20,902 nucleotides of DNA from Baffinella frigidus. Lineage: Eukaryota; Cryptophyceae; Cryptomonadales; Baffinellaceae. The DNA is taken from the NCBI GenBank assembly GCA_026770585.1, contig MU646381.1:332854-353755 (forward strand), in the 5' to 3' direction. A program made the position numbers and the translations under genes. Below, piece by piece: positions 1 through 6,760 of this stretch. The notes under the pieces are model-generated. The model searched no databases and was not told the origin of the DNA. It saw only the letters and a list, made by a program, of their open reading frames with translations. Numbering within the stretch: the first letter of the stretch is position 1; each line of letters starts with the position of its first letter.

Positions 1-23
1 TGAATCATGTAAGGGAGTAGGGT

Positions 24-99
24 GGTTTAGGGTTTAGGGTTTGAGGTTTAGGGTTTAGGGTTTAGGGTTTAGGGTTTAGGGTTTAGGGTTTAGGGTTTA
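24..99 (+). repeat. TTTAGGG telomere-type array
   Basis: About ten tandem TTTAGGG units with one TTTGAGG variant. It directly follows the exon 4 donor of the apyrase-like gene, so it is interstitial intron sequence rather than a chromosome end. Confidence 0.9.
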
Positions 100-105
100 G
101 AGGAC

Positions 106-222
106 CTCGAGGGCCGAATACTCGGCGCCACGGCCACTTTTGTCGCCGTGGTCGATCCTCAAAGTTGACTCCGGGCCGACCTCGAGGGTGTATGACGCGG
201 CTCCCTTGTCTCCGTTGTATAC
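106..222 (-). CDS. Apyrase-like gene exon 4 (DKSGRGAEYSALE)
   Basis: The 39 codons lie between acceptor CCCCAAAG|GTATAC and probable donor CTCGAG|GTCCTC. It reads VYNGDKGAAS and later IDHGDKSGRGAEYSALE. If not spliced it would stop at TAA (97-99), formed where the telomere-like array begins, but the family continues well beyond this point, so a donor is more likely. Confidence 0.7.
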
Positions 223-3200
223 CTTTGGGGTTTGGGGTTTGGGGTTTGTGGTTTGGGGTTTGGGGTTTGGGGTGTGGGGTTTGGGGTGTGGGGTTTGGGG
301 TTTGGGGTTTAGGGTTTAGGTTCTAGGGTTGCGGGATGTTTGAAGGTCGGGGTTTAGGTGTTTTGGGGGGTTGGGGTTTAGGGTTTAAGGTTTAGGGTTC
401 AGGGTTAAGGGTTAAGGGTTAAGGGGTTGTAGACCAGGTTGGCGGTGAGGAGCTTCGAGATCCTCCTACGAACACCGTTCTCGAAACCCCCCAAACCCTT
501 AGGGTTTACGATCTAGCTCTATGGTTTTTGGTGCAGGGTTTGAGGTTTAGGGTTTAGGCGGTTAAGAGTGAATCCTAGTCCTCGGAGAGTTTCGGGATTA
601 GGGATCAGGGGTTGCGGACCAGGTTTCCGGTGAGGAGCTTCGAGATCCACCTACGAACACCGCTCTCGTCGATAATCGATGCTTCGTCCTGCTCAGGGTT
701 CGGGCTTCAGGATGAAGGGTTCAGGATGAAGGGTTCAGGATGAAGGGTTCGGGATGAAGGGTTCAGGGTTCAGGATGAAGGGTTCAGAATGAAGGGTTCA
801 GGGATTAGGGTTTAAAAGGGGAACGGACGATTCGTTAAGATGAGCCACCCTCACTCTGGTCGAACGTCGCCTAAGACCGAAACCCGCAACCGAAACCCGC
901 AACCGAAACCCGAAACTCCAGCCCGAAACCCAAACCCGAAACCCAAACCCGAAACCCACACCTGAAACCAAAACCCGAACCCGAAAACCGAAACACAAAC
1001 CCGCAACCCAAACCCACAACACAAACCCGAACCCGAAACCCGAAACCCAAACCCGAAACCCAAACTCGAAACCCAAACCCGAAACCCAACCCGAAACCCA
1101 CACCCAAAACCCAAACCCGCAACCCAAACCCGAGACCCGAAACCCAAACCCGAAACTAAGACCCGAAACTCAAATCCGAAACTCAGACCTGAAACCCAAA
1201 CCCGAAACCCAAACCCGAAACTAAAACCCGAAACTCAAATCCGAAAACCAAAGCCGAAACCCAAATCCGAACCCGAAACCCTATCCCTTATGTGGCGGCG
1301 CCACCTCAAGACGTCACCTCGTCAAAATGTCAACTTTGGCCTGTAGTAAAGATCTCAAGATTTCATCGCAGCTCGATTTTTTTAAGCAGAATCTGGAGCT
1401 GACGGCCAAATCTCGAGGATCTGCGCTTTCAGATTTGAAAAAAAATGAATTCCGGGAAATCCTCAACCTGACAATTCAAATTACTACACGTTTGTGTAGT
1501 AATTTTCATTGAAACGAAAGGCATCCAGGACTGTCTCGCCACATAAGGGAGAACCTCGTTCACGAGGTTATAGTCGATACTATCGACGCTGCGTCCTGCT
1601 CAAAAGCCCAGCAGGTATTAACCCTAATCCCTAACCCCTGATCCCTTATCCCTAATTCCTGAACCCAAATCCCTAAACCCTCGACCACCCGTGCAGCGTT
1701 TGCAGTGTTTCACGGTTTCGATGTCGGGAGTGTGCCACGTGGATCGATGCGCGTGGATGACCCGCAGAGACGACGCAGTCTTGCAAGCGAGCACGGGTTG
1801 CGGCAGGATGTTGACCTTCATCCAGGCAAACGTGTTTCTCTGGCAGAATCTGTCAACGAAAATTACTGCACAATTGGGTCATAATAGTAATTGTAAAGCA
1901 CTTGTGTAGTAATTTGCGTTCCAATCTGGTGTGCCCGGGCTCTTTCCCGCTCCAAAGTTGACGAATTTGTACCGCACACCTAGCATGTCACCTTGCGAAT
2001 AGTCTGTCAACCCGAATCAGGCGGAGCGAGGGGTTGGACCTGGTTGGCGATCGCGATGGGGAACGCCGCGCCCGGCGCGCAACGTCGCAGTTTGGTGTGT
2101 CTACCACATGACACGTCCGGGTTTCGTGTGTCTACCACACGACACGTCCGGGTTTAGTGCGTCGGGCACACGGCACGTCCGCGGAACGGCGCGGTTTGGT
2201 GTGTTGGACCTGGTCAGCGATGATGGCGATGGGGAAGGACGCGCCCTCGGCCGGCGGGGTCGCCTTGGCGTTCATCTCCGCCCACGCTCCCTGCTCCCGG
2301 GTTTGAGTTGACGGATTTGTAAATCTCTCGCCTTAACCACTCGGCCAACCGTGCAGATTGACACCAAAAGGGACATGGAGACACACCGGTCTCAAGGGGG
2401 TATATCTTCTCTCACCACAAACCCAGGGTGTGTCAACTTGAGAATAGTCGGGTCATCTCTGCCAACGCTTCTTGTGGTGCGGGTTCGGGTTTCCGGGTTC
2501 AGGATGCCACCAGCAACACGAAAAATTGTGTCTCGGGTCTGGGAGCTTCGGATATTCGTTCTGGATCACTCTATACAATACATCCCTAGTCACCATCCGC
2601 CCACGCTCCCTGTGTTTCGGGTCTCGGGTCTCGGGTCTCGGGTCTCGGGTTTCGGGGCTCTAGCTGTGCCTCACTCGGGTTGACCGAGTATTCTTAATTT
2701 GGCATGCTGGTTGTGTGGTGCAAATCCGTCAACTTTGGAGCGGGAAAGAGCCTGGTCGCACCCAGTTGTTGAGAGCAAATGCTAGATATAGACTTGAGGC
2801 GGAACCGTTAGGTTTCGGGATGAGGAGCACGGGGTTAGGGAGAGACGACCCTCTGATTGGGGGGCATGACTGGGACTGGACTCTCACCTTGTCGCGTGCG
2901 ATCTTCTCCGCGATGATCGAGTGCCCTTGCTCGAACTTGGAATCGTCAAGATATCCCCCGGCCGCTGCCGCTATCGACGCCACCATTCCGCTCACCAAGC
3001 TCCCCACCATCACGGCGGGATTCTCGTCCGCTGGCGCTGCAGCCTTCTCCGCTGGCTTCTCATCACCTGGCGCGTTGGCGCCCTGCAGAACTTCGGCCGG
3101 CACAGGCGCTTCGGGCTGCGCAGCCTGCGCGGGCTTTTCAACGGGCGGCGCCTGAGCAGGCGCCGCTTTCACCGCTTCTGGAGCGGATGCTGTCGGTGCA

Positions 3201-3283
3201 GGGGGCGCGGACACGGTCTTCGCAGGGTTTGTGGCCATAGGTGCCACCCCAGCAGCCTCCGGTGTGCTCGAACCGCAACCCAT
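106..3283 (-). CDS. Apyrase-family (CANT1/SCAN-1-like) gene, 5' part, four exons, runs off the left edge
   Basis: Seen: four exons (2888-3283, 2210-2290, 620-688, 106-222), all joining in phase 0 through GT-AG introns and giving 221 residues so far. Exon 2 ends in FPIAIIADQ and exon 3 starts DEAS, which matches the apyrase motif [YF]PIA[VI]IADLDxxS. Exon 3 gives RRWISKLLTGNL, like the family's TWFSYLKKGYL. Exon 4 gives DHGDKSGRGAEYSALE, like the family's HLAEKGRGMELSDL. Known: apyrases of this family (PF06079) are calcium-dependent nucleoside di/triphosphate hydrolases with a five-bladed propeller, usually in the secretory pathway. Odd: the Leu of ADLD is Gln here, and the N-terminus is MGCGSS plus an Ala/Pro-rich stretch rather than a signal peptide, so membrane attachment by acylation is inferred. 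Later exons would lie left of position 1. Exon 1 could belong to another gene, although its phase fits. Introns are filled with repeats and extra exon copies. Confidence 0.72.
227..330 (+). repeat. TTTGGGG/TGTGGGG array
   Basis: GGGGTTT units with GTGTGGGG variants, starting three bases from the acceptor of apyrase exon 4. Confidence 0.85.
368..425 (+). repeat. Degenerate TTTAGGG / GGGTTAA array
   Basis: It grades from TTTAGGG to GGTTAAG units. It touches the 3' end of the partial exon 3 copy at 435. Confidence 0.75.
435..484 (-). pseudogene. 3' fragment of apyrase exon 3 with its donor
   Basis: It reads ENGVRRRISKLLTANL and then a CCTG|GTCTAC donor, closely matching exon 3 at 620-688. The first seven codons are missing. 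It sits inside the intron between exons 3 and 4, with minisatellite on both sides. Confidence 0.65.
620..688 (-). CDS. Apyrase-like gene exon 3 (DEAS...RRWISKLLTGNL)
   Basis: The 23 codons lie between acceptor CCCTGAGCAG|GAC and donor AACCTG|GTCCGC, phase 0 at both ends. Joined to exon 2 it makes ADQ|DEAS, the expected apyrase signature. The intron before it begins with the GGGTTCAGGATGAA minisatellite (C-rich on the coding strand). Partial copies lie at 435-484 and 1572-1595. Confidence 0.72.
693..815 (+). repeat. 14-bp minisatellite GGGTTCAGGATGAA
   Basis: About eight units, some with GGGATGAA. It looks like a TTCAGGG array that gained a seven-base insert and then expanded. It abuts the acceptor of apyrase exon 3. 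Confidence 0.8.
876..1282 (-). repeat. 400-bp CCCGAAACCCAAA minisatellite, C-rich on the plus strand
   Basis: Alternating CCCGAAA, CCCAAA and CCCGCAA units. Its strand orientation is opposite to the arrays at 24-815. Open frames through it on the minus strand are low-complexity GFGFRVWVSG products and not genes. Confidence 0.85.
1284..1550. mobile_element. 267-bp inverted-repeat element with TCCCTTATGTGGCG ends
   Basis: Perfect 14-bp terminal inverted repeats at 1284-1297 and 1537-1550. Inside is a 12-bp-arm hairpin, AAATTACTACAC (1478-1489) with GTGTAGTAATTT (1494-1505). A 61-codon frame inside (1327-1512) has no recognisable motif. No clear target duplication is seen. The ends resemble those of 19941-20041. 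It is a non-autonomous transposon or foldback candidate. Confidence 0.65.
1552..1569. repeat. Short perfect hairpin AACCTCG-TTCA-CGAGGTT
   Basis: Seven-base arms around a four-base loop, directly outside the 1284-1550 element. Confidence 0.6.
1572..1595 (-). pseudogene. 5' fragment of apyrase exon 3
   Basis: After an acceptor-like GAGCAG it reads GACGCAGCGTCGATAGTATC (DAASIVS), matching the first seven codons of exon 3 (DEASIID), then diverges into a stop. The fragment ends beside the 1284-1550 inverted-repeat element. Confidence 0.5.
1618..1682 (-). repeat. C-rich telomere-like stretch
   Basis: CCCTAAT, CCCTAA and CCCTTAT units, degenerate. The sequence from 1683 to about 1925 has no recognised gene. 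A minus-strand frame there has no known motif. Confidence 0.6.
1925..2030 (-). mobile_element. R1 element copy (AAAGTTGAC...GTCAAC core)
   Basis: GGGCTCTTTCCCGCTCCAAAG, then TTGACGAATTTGTACCGCAC, then a GTCAACCCGAATCAGGC end. It matches the copies at 2660, 7720, 8680, 10443 and 19267 in reverse orientation. Confidence 0.6.
2040..2085 (-). pseudogene. Degenerate duplicate of apyrase exon 2
   Basis: It reads APGAAFPIAIANQ followed by the donor CCAG|GTCCAAC, identical to that of exon 2. One codon of IAIIADQ is missing and the 5' part of the exon is absent or diverged. It lies in the intron just downstream of the intact exon. Confidence 0.65.
2210..2290 (-). CDS. Apyrase-like gene exon 2 (FPIAIIADQ)
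   Basis: The 27 codons lie between acceptor CCCGGGAGCAG|GGA and donor GACCAG|GTCCAA, phase 0 at both ends. It starts GAWAEMN and ends FPIAIIADQ. A second, degenerate copy lies about 200 bp downstream at 2040-2085. Confidence 0.7.
2322..2354 (-). pseudogene. tRNA-Ser-like 5' half relic
   Basis: On the minus strand GCACGGTTGGCCGAGTGG and the following TTAAGGCGAGAG match a tRNA acceptor 5' strand plus D-arm (A box) of Ser type. The anticodon arm onward is replaced by a GTTGACGGATTTGTA repeat, and no matching ACCGTGC acceptor strand lies nearby. It lies in intron 1 of the apyrase-like gene. Confidence 0.6.
2617..2656 (+). repeat. TCGGGTC short tandem repeat
   Basis: Five to six seven-base units (TCGGGTC), a telomere-repeat variant in intron 1 of the apyrase-like gene. 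The sequence from 2356 to 2610 holds only scraps of R1 and no gene. Confidence 0.7.
2660..2800 (+). mobile_element. R1 element copy
   Basis: It starts CTAGCTGTGCCTCACTCGGG, has the TTGACC...GGTGCAAATCCGTCAACTTT core followed by GGAGCGGGAAAGAGCC, and ends near TAGACTTGAGGCGG. It supplies the false 3' extension of the exon 1 frame. Confidence 0.6.
2888..3283 (-). CDS. Apyrase-like gene exon 1: MGCGSS N-terminus, Ala/Pro-rich region, conserved-looking helix
   Basis: The 132 codons run from ATG at 3283 to a strong donor, CGACAAG|GTGAGA, at 2887/2888, phase 0. Residues 1-6 MGCGSS fit an N-myristoylation site (Gly2, Ser6) with Cys3 as a likely palmitoylation site. Residues about 10-90 are Ala/Pro/Glu-rich and probably disordered. 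Residues about 90-130 (VMVGSLVSGMVASIAAAAGG, then YLDDSKFEQGHSIIAEKI) look structured. The open frame continues past the donor to 2729, but that part enters a dispersed repeat and is best read as intron. Assignment to the apyrase gene rests on phase, strand and order only. Confidence 0.65.
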
Positions 3284-3456
3284 GTTGCACGAGGGCGGTT
3301 GGAACGTGGAACAGGCAAAAGCCGTGTAGTAAAAATCCGGCCACGTCCGGTCCCGAGGAGGTCCTTCCCCGTTCCCCCCCTGGGAGAGCGCCGGCTGGCC
3401 TGCTAGCCCCCTGGCCTCTGCGGCAAGGCTGAAGAGAGCCTCGTGTGCTGGTGAGG
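3284..3456. promoter_or_regulatory. Divergent intergenic region between the apyrase-like and WD40 genes
   Basis: These 173 bp separate two head-to-head start codons and should hold both promoters. No TATA box is evident. A GTGTAGTAAAA motif lies at about 3325-3336; the same GTGTAGTAA core recurs in introns and small elements elsewhere here, so it may be repeat-derived. Confidence 0.4.
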
Positions 3457-4533
3457 ATGCTGGCTCTCGGTCTTGACGGTGGGCGGGTGATGCTGGTGGA
3501 TGAGGCGACCGGGGAAGTGAAGTGGGAAGTGCAGGCTCACGCTGGGGGATATTCTAGAGTTACGATATCGCCGAACTACGGCAGGTTCGTGGCGAGCGTG
3601 GGAAGTGATGAGAACTGGAGGCTTTGGGACGCCGCGAGTGGTGCTGAGTGGATGGCCGGAGCCAGGCACGACGGAACAGGCGCTTGCATCTGCGGGGTGG
3701 ACGATCAGGGCCATCGATTGTTGCAGGAGGGATGCCCGGTAGTAGCGCACACTGCGGGGCTACACGCGTCAGCCTTCTCACCGTGCGGACAGAGGCTTGC
3801 CACCGGAGACAACGACGGCGCGGTGATCCTGTGGGACGCTCAGACAGGGGAGGCGGAGCAACGCATGCAGGGGGGTTCCGATCTCGTCTATTGTGTGACC
3901 TTCTCGGCGGATGGGGCGTGGCTGGCGAGCGGGAGTGGAGATGGGTCGATTCGCTTATGGGATGCGACGACGGGGGCGCTGCTTCGCGCGACACAACAAG
4001 CTGACACACGTGGCAAATTGCACTTCTCCCCAACCGACATTCTCATTCTCGCAAGCTCCAGCTATGACCTCATCACTTTGTGGGACGTCGACAGTGGCAA
4101 GATGATCAGGAGCTTCGCGGGGTGCTTCTTCGCGGTGTTTTCTCCTGACGGACGCACCATCGCAACTCCCCGTTCCGCCGATTATCGCGACCTTCTCCTG
4201 GTAAACGCTGAGACGGGAGCACTGCGGTTGAGGCTGGTTGGCCACCAGCAGCGTGCGTTGTCGGCGTGCTTCGTTGGAAGAGACGCGAACAAGCTCGCCT
4301 CGGTCTGCGGCGACGGCACCTGCAAGGTGTGGGACTCGTCGACCGGAGCGCTCCTGCGCACCATCAACGTGCCAACAAAGATCTTGTTGTCAGTGTCCTG
4401 GGGGCGCGACTGGGTGCGGGACACGGAGACGGGGGTGGCGTTCGCGATGGGGCACCACCCACGGCTCGGGGCGGAGTCACAGGTGCTGGCTCTGGACGCG
4501 GGGGTGGTTCGGATGATCCTGGACCGCGTGTGA
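3457..4533 (+). CDS. WD40-repeat (seven-bladed beta-propeller) protein, intronless
   Basis: Seen: one uninterrupted frame of 358 codons from ATG at 3457 to TGA at 4531-4533. A GTG 12 bp upstream is in frame but unlikely as a eukaryotic start. About seven repeats end in WD-type strands: VMLVD, WRLWD, VILWD, IRLWD, ITLWD, a weak LLLVN, and CKVWD. Several have the usual [SA]PDG turn and a [GT]TG after WD, and GHT-like dipeptides are partly lost. Known: such propellers are scaffolds for protein complexes and do not reveal the partner. There is no signal peptide, membrane segment or added catalytic domain. Odd: it has no intron or minisatellite, unlike its three neighbours, which could reflect arrival by retroposition or simply a different history. 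It faces the membrane-protein gene in convergent orientation. Confidence 0.88.
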   Translation: MLALGLDGGRVMLVDEATGEVKWEVQAHAGGYSRVTISPNYGRFVASVGSDENWRLWDAASGAEWMAGARHDGTGACICGVDDQGHRLLQEGCPVVAHTAGLHASAFSPCGQRLATGDNDGAVILWDAQTGEAEQRMQGGSDLVYCVTFSADGAWLASGSGDGSIRLWDATTGALLRATQQADTRGKLHFSPTDILILASSSYDLITLWDVDSGKMIRSFAGCFFAVFSPDGRTIATPRSADYRDLLLVNAETGALRLRLVGHQQRALSACFVGRDANKLASVCGDGTCKVWDSSTGALLRTINVPTKILLSVSWGRDWVRDTETGVAFAMGHHPRLGAESQVLALDAGVVRMILDRV

Positions 4534-4573
4534 TGGTCGGGAGCATAGACTACCTGCGCTCCTATTTAGCTTA

Positions 4574-4691
4574 CAGGTGTACCTCGCTCATAACCCCCCC
4601 CCCCCCCCCTAGGACCACCATAGGACCCTAGGCATTTGCCTACTGTAGGGGCCTAGGGGGGGGGCGGTTTCTTATGCGCGAGGTACCCCTG
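4574..4691. mobile_element. MITE-1 copy 1, near-perfect palindrome flanked by TA
   Basis: Ends CAGGTGTACCTCGCTCATAA and its inverted partner TTATGCGCGAGGTACCCCTG. The two arms continue inward through a C run and CCTAGGACC almost to the centre. TA lies on both sides (4572-4573, 4692-4693), as expected of a Tc1/mariner-type target duplication. Confidence 0.75.
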
Positions 4692-4699
4692 TAGGGATG

Positions 4700-4855
4700 G
4701 CGAGGGTCACAGCAATGAGAGAGTGCTAGGATTCTCGGACTGTACTCAGGTACAGGGATATGTGGAATGCAAGAACCCGTGCCCCTCTCTAGCACCACAG
4801 CCTTAGGGTCCGAGGGGTAGGCCTGCTGAATTCTCGTATGGGGGTCCTTGGATTC
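4700..4855. other. Gap between two MITE-1 copies, nothing recognised
   Basis: A unique-looking sequence 3' of the WD40 gene that presumably includes its 3' untranslated region. No gene or strong repeat is seen. Confidence 0.4.
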
Positions 4856-4861
4856 GAGCTA

Positions 4862-4980
4862 CAGGGGTACCTCGCTCCTAAGAAAGCCCCCCCCCCCTCT
4901 GGGACCACCGCAGGGCCCTAGGCATAGGCCTTCTGCAGGGTCCTAGGGGAACGCGCTTTCTTATGAGCGAGCTACCCCCG
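4862..4980. mobile_element. MITE-1 copy 2
   Basis: CAGGGGTACCTCGCTCCTAA on the left, and CTTATGAGCGAGCTACCCCC on the right. The left flank is TA; the right flank is AA, so the duplication has decayed. Confidence 0.72.
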
Positions 4981-5039
4981 AAGAGCGCTTCCCCCGAACA
5001 ACATGTGTGATATTCAGGCTCCACACACAAAAGTAAAGA

Positions 5040-5110
5040 CACTTTTGGATGGCCTTTCTACCGAACAGATTCCGGTGTCCGCCTATGTTGGGAGCTCGAA
5101 GATTCTACAG
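5040..5110 (+). repeat. R6 repeat copy (CAGTGTCCGCCTATGGTGGGAG family)
   Basis: TGGCCTTTCTACCGAACAGA then TTCCGGTGTCCGCCTATGTTGGGAG. Relatives lie at 17517, 17653, 17880 and 18270, with a reversed 3' part at 18700-18735. Confidence 0.6.
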
Positions 5111-5309
5111 GACCTAAAGGAATGACCACGCCAGCGTCACGCCACTGTACAACCGGGAAAGAGAGGGTCCTCACTGCTGGCAAAGAGAGGGTCAGCACTG
5201 CACTCTGGGGCCGCTGGAGCCTCGATTGCAAGGTTGTCTCCCTCGGAAACGTCCTTCAATTGCCACTGGGGGTGTGGGTGAATCATGCTCTTGCCCCTGG
5301 GACAACCTC

Positions 5310-5470
5310 CACAGCGGGCTACCAAGGGATTTTTTGCCGGATTTCTGACCACCTTTCCGTTAACTTGTCCGTAGGAACCCCCCTATTTCCCTACGGGTTG
5401 CGTACAGTAGGGAAGCAGGTCTTATTCTTTAAGGGTTATTCGAAATCCCTCCAAAGTCCGCTGTGTGGAG
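5310..5470 (+). repeat. R4 repeat copy (CCTATGTCCCTACGG...GGGTTATTCAAAATGG family)
   Basis: It contains GCGGGCTACCAAGGGATTTT, then GTAGGAACCCCCCTATTTCC, then GGGTTATTCGAAATCC. A 132-codon frame across it (5122-5520) lacks coding character and is not called a gene. Confidence 0.55.
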
Positions 5471-5559
5471 GGGCGCGCGTGTTCTTGGATTCGAGAAACC
5501 ACTGCATCGTGTACAGGTAGAGTGCACATGAACTCTCTCTCTAGGTCCTACTCAGACAC

Positions 5560-5625
5560 AGCCTCGGCGGGGGTGCATACATGGCGGCCGTGTTGGTACA
5601 CGTAGTAATAAAGGTCTCTCTCTCT
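5560..5625 (+). repeat. R7 repeat copy with TC microsatellite
   Basis: CACAGCCTCGGCGGGGGTGC, ATACATGGCGGCCGTGTTGG, then GTAGTAATAAAGGTCTCTCT. Relatives lie at 18678-18712 and 20609-20672. Confidence 0.6.
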
Positions 5626-5655
5626 CGCGCGCTCTCTCTCTCTCTCTCTCTCTGT
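5611..5655 (+). repeat. (TC)n microsatellite
   Basis: Alternating TC with GC interruptions. Confidence 0.85.
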
Positions 5656-5727
5656 ATCGGAGGCTGCATTTCGCTCGCGCATCCCTCTACACTGCACATG
5701 TATCGGAGGCTTGCTGTGCCCCGGCGG

Positions 5728-5770
5728 TGAGTCAGAGAAAGTGACTTTAGTCTGAGAAAGTGACTTTACT
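5728..5770 (+). repeat. Tandem 21-bp repeat (GAGAAAGTGACTTTA)
   Basis: Two units of GAGAAAGTGACTTTA plus six bases. Confidence 0.6.
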
Positions 5771-5874
5771 ATCAGCAACTTCCGAGGCGGGCCTATCCCA
5801 CGCCTGTCCTGAGGCGGTCCTCTCTATTCGAGGGTCTAATCGCCGCCAGTACTCTAACTTGAATACTCGCCCCC

Positions 5875-5929
5875 GTAGGGAATTGGAGCCGTTCCGTCAG
5901 AAACGAGGCTGACGGCTCCAATTCCCTAC
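5875..5929. repeat. Nested hairpin, 18-bp perfect arms
   Basis: GTAGGGAATTGGAGCCGT (5875-5892) pairs with 5912-5929. An inner alternative CCGTCAG/CTGACGG is also possible. Confidence 0.75.
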
Positions 5930-5977
5930 AGCCGCCAAATTCCCTACGGGCCGAGGATACGCTCACTCGCCCTTTCG

Positions 5978-6036
5978 CCGTAGGGAATTGGAGCCATCAG
6001 CCTAATTTCTGATGGAAGGGCTCCGATTCCCTACGG
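5978..6036. repeat. Second hairpin of the GTAGGGAATTGGAGCC family
   Basis: CCGTAGGGAATTGGAGCC (5978-5995) pairs with 6019-6036 with one mismatch. Inner CCATCAG/CTGATGG (5994-6000 and 6009-6015). Confidence 0.75.
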
Positions 6037-6053
6037 GCGCGTACGGACGCGAT

Positions 6054-6118
6054 CAACTTAAGTCCTGCGTGAGGACGTAAGTTGCCGGTCAACTTAAGCC
6101 ATGAGTAAGGACTTACGT
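6054..6118. repeat. Tandem pair of AACTTAAG hairpins
   Basis: AACTTAAGTCCTGCGTGAGG is followed by ACGTAAGTT, forming 12-bp arms with one mismatch. A diverged second copy follows at about 6090-6118. Relics of the preceding hairpin family continue to about 6310. Confidence 0.65.
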
Positions 6119-6348
6119 TGCCTGAGCAGCTCGTGTTGCCTCTTCAACCGTCCCCTACAGCCCGAAGTGGTTTCTCGCCAGGTTTCGAACACCACGTCCG
6201 GAAGGGCTCCAATTTCCCACGGGCTTGTTGTGAGGCCTGTCTCCAGCCAATGGCTCCAACGTCTGCCGAGGCGGGCCTATCCCCGGACAGGCCAACGGCT
6301 CCAATTCCAGACGCGATCACTCGCCCTTGAGCTTCCCGGAGCGCGGGC

Positions 6349-6685
6349 TAATCAGGATCGCGGTCCCCTGCTCCACATCAGGTTATCAGCTCTCCATGTC
6401 AGGTTATCAGCTCGAGGTCAGGTTATCAACTCGAGTTCAGGTTATCAGCTTGATTATTTGCGCTGGGTCTTTCTATTATTTGTACTGCGAATCGTCCACT
6501 TTTGGAGAGGACGCTTCACTTCTGAGGGGGGTAGTTGACTTTGACAGATGGACAGGCAGATTATGGATCGGGATAATCAGGATCGCGGTCCCCTGCTGCA
6601 CGTTAGGTTATCGGCTCTCCACGTCAACTTTTGGAGAGAAAGCTTCCCTTCTGTGAGGGGGAATAATTGACTTTGACAGTTCAGG
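6349..6685 (+). repeat. Tandem segmental duplication
   Basis: AATCAGGATCGCGGTCCCCTG at 6349 and 6574, and the block (GTCNACTTTTGGAGAG...TTGACTTTGACAG) at about 6490-6546 and 6618-6680, occur in the same order twice. In the first unit a four-unit TCAGGTTATCAGCTC repeat (6378-6450) has expanded. Confidence 0.65.
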
Positions 6686-6760
6686 GTTCAGGGTTCAGGG
6701 TTCAGGGTTCAGGGTTCAGGGTTCAGGGTTTCGAGTTTAGGGTTCAGGGTTCAGGGTTCA
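6678..6760 (+). repeat. TTCAGGG array
   Basis: About eleven TTCAGGG units with a few variants. Confidence 0.85.

Noticed and set aside
1-100. Window edge as a chromosome end (telomere)
   Set aside because: TTTAGGG arrays occur throughout, are interrupted and lie inside inferred introns. The apyrase-like and carbonic anhydrase genes must continue beyond both edges.
798-1147. Three overlapping minus-strand frames rich in GFGFRVWVSG
   Set aside because: Pure translation of the CCCGAAACCCAAA minisatellite in three frames.
1327-1512. 61-codon plus-strand frame as a gene
   Set aside because: It lies wholly within an inverted-repeat element, ends in its hairpin and has no recognisable motif.
2322-2354. 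A complete tRNA gene, possibly intron-containing
   Set aside because: No anticodon arm, T-arm or matching 3' acceptor strand was found nearby.
5122-5520. 132-codon plus-strand frame
   Set aside because: It covers an R4 repeat copy; the other copies are not open in this frame.
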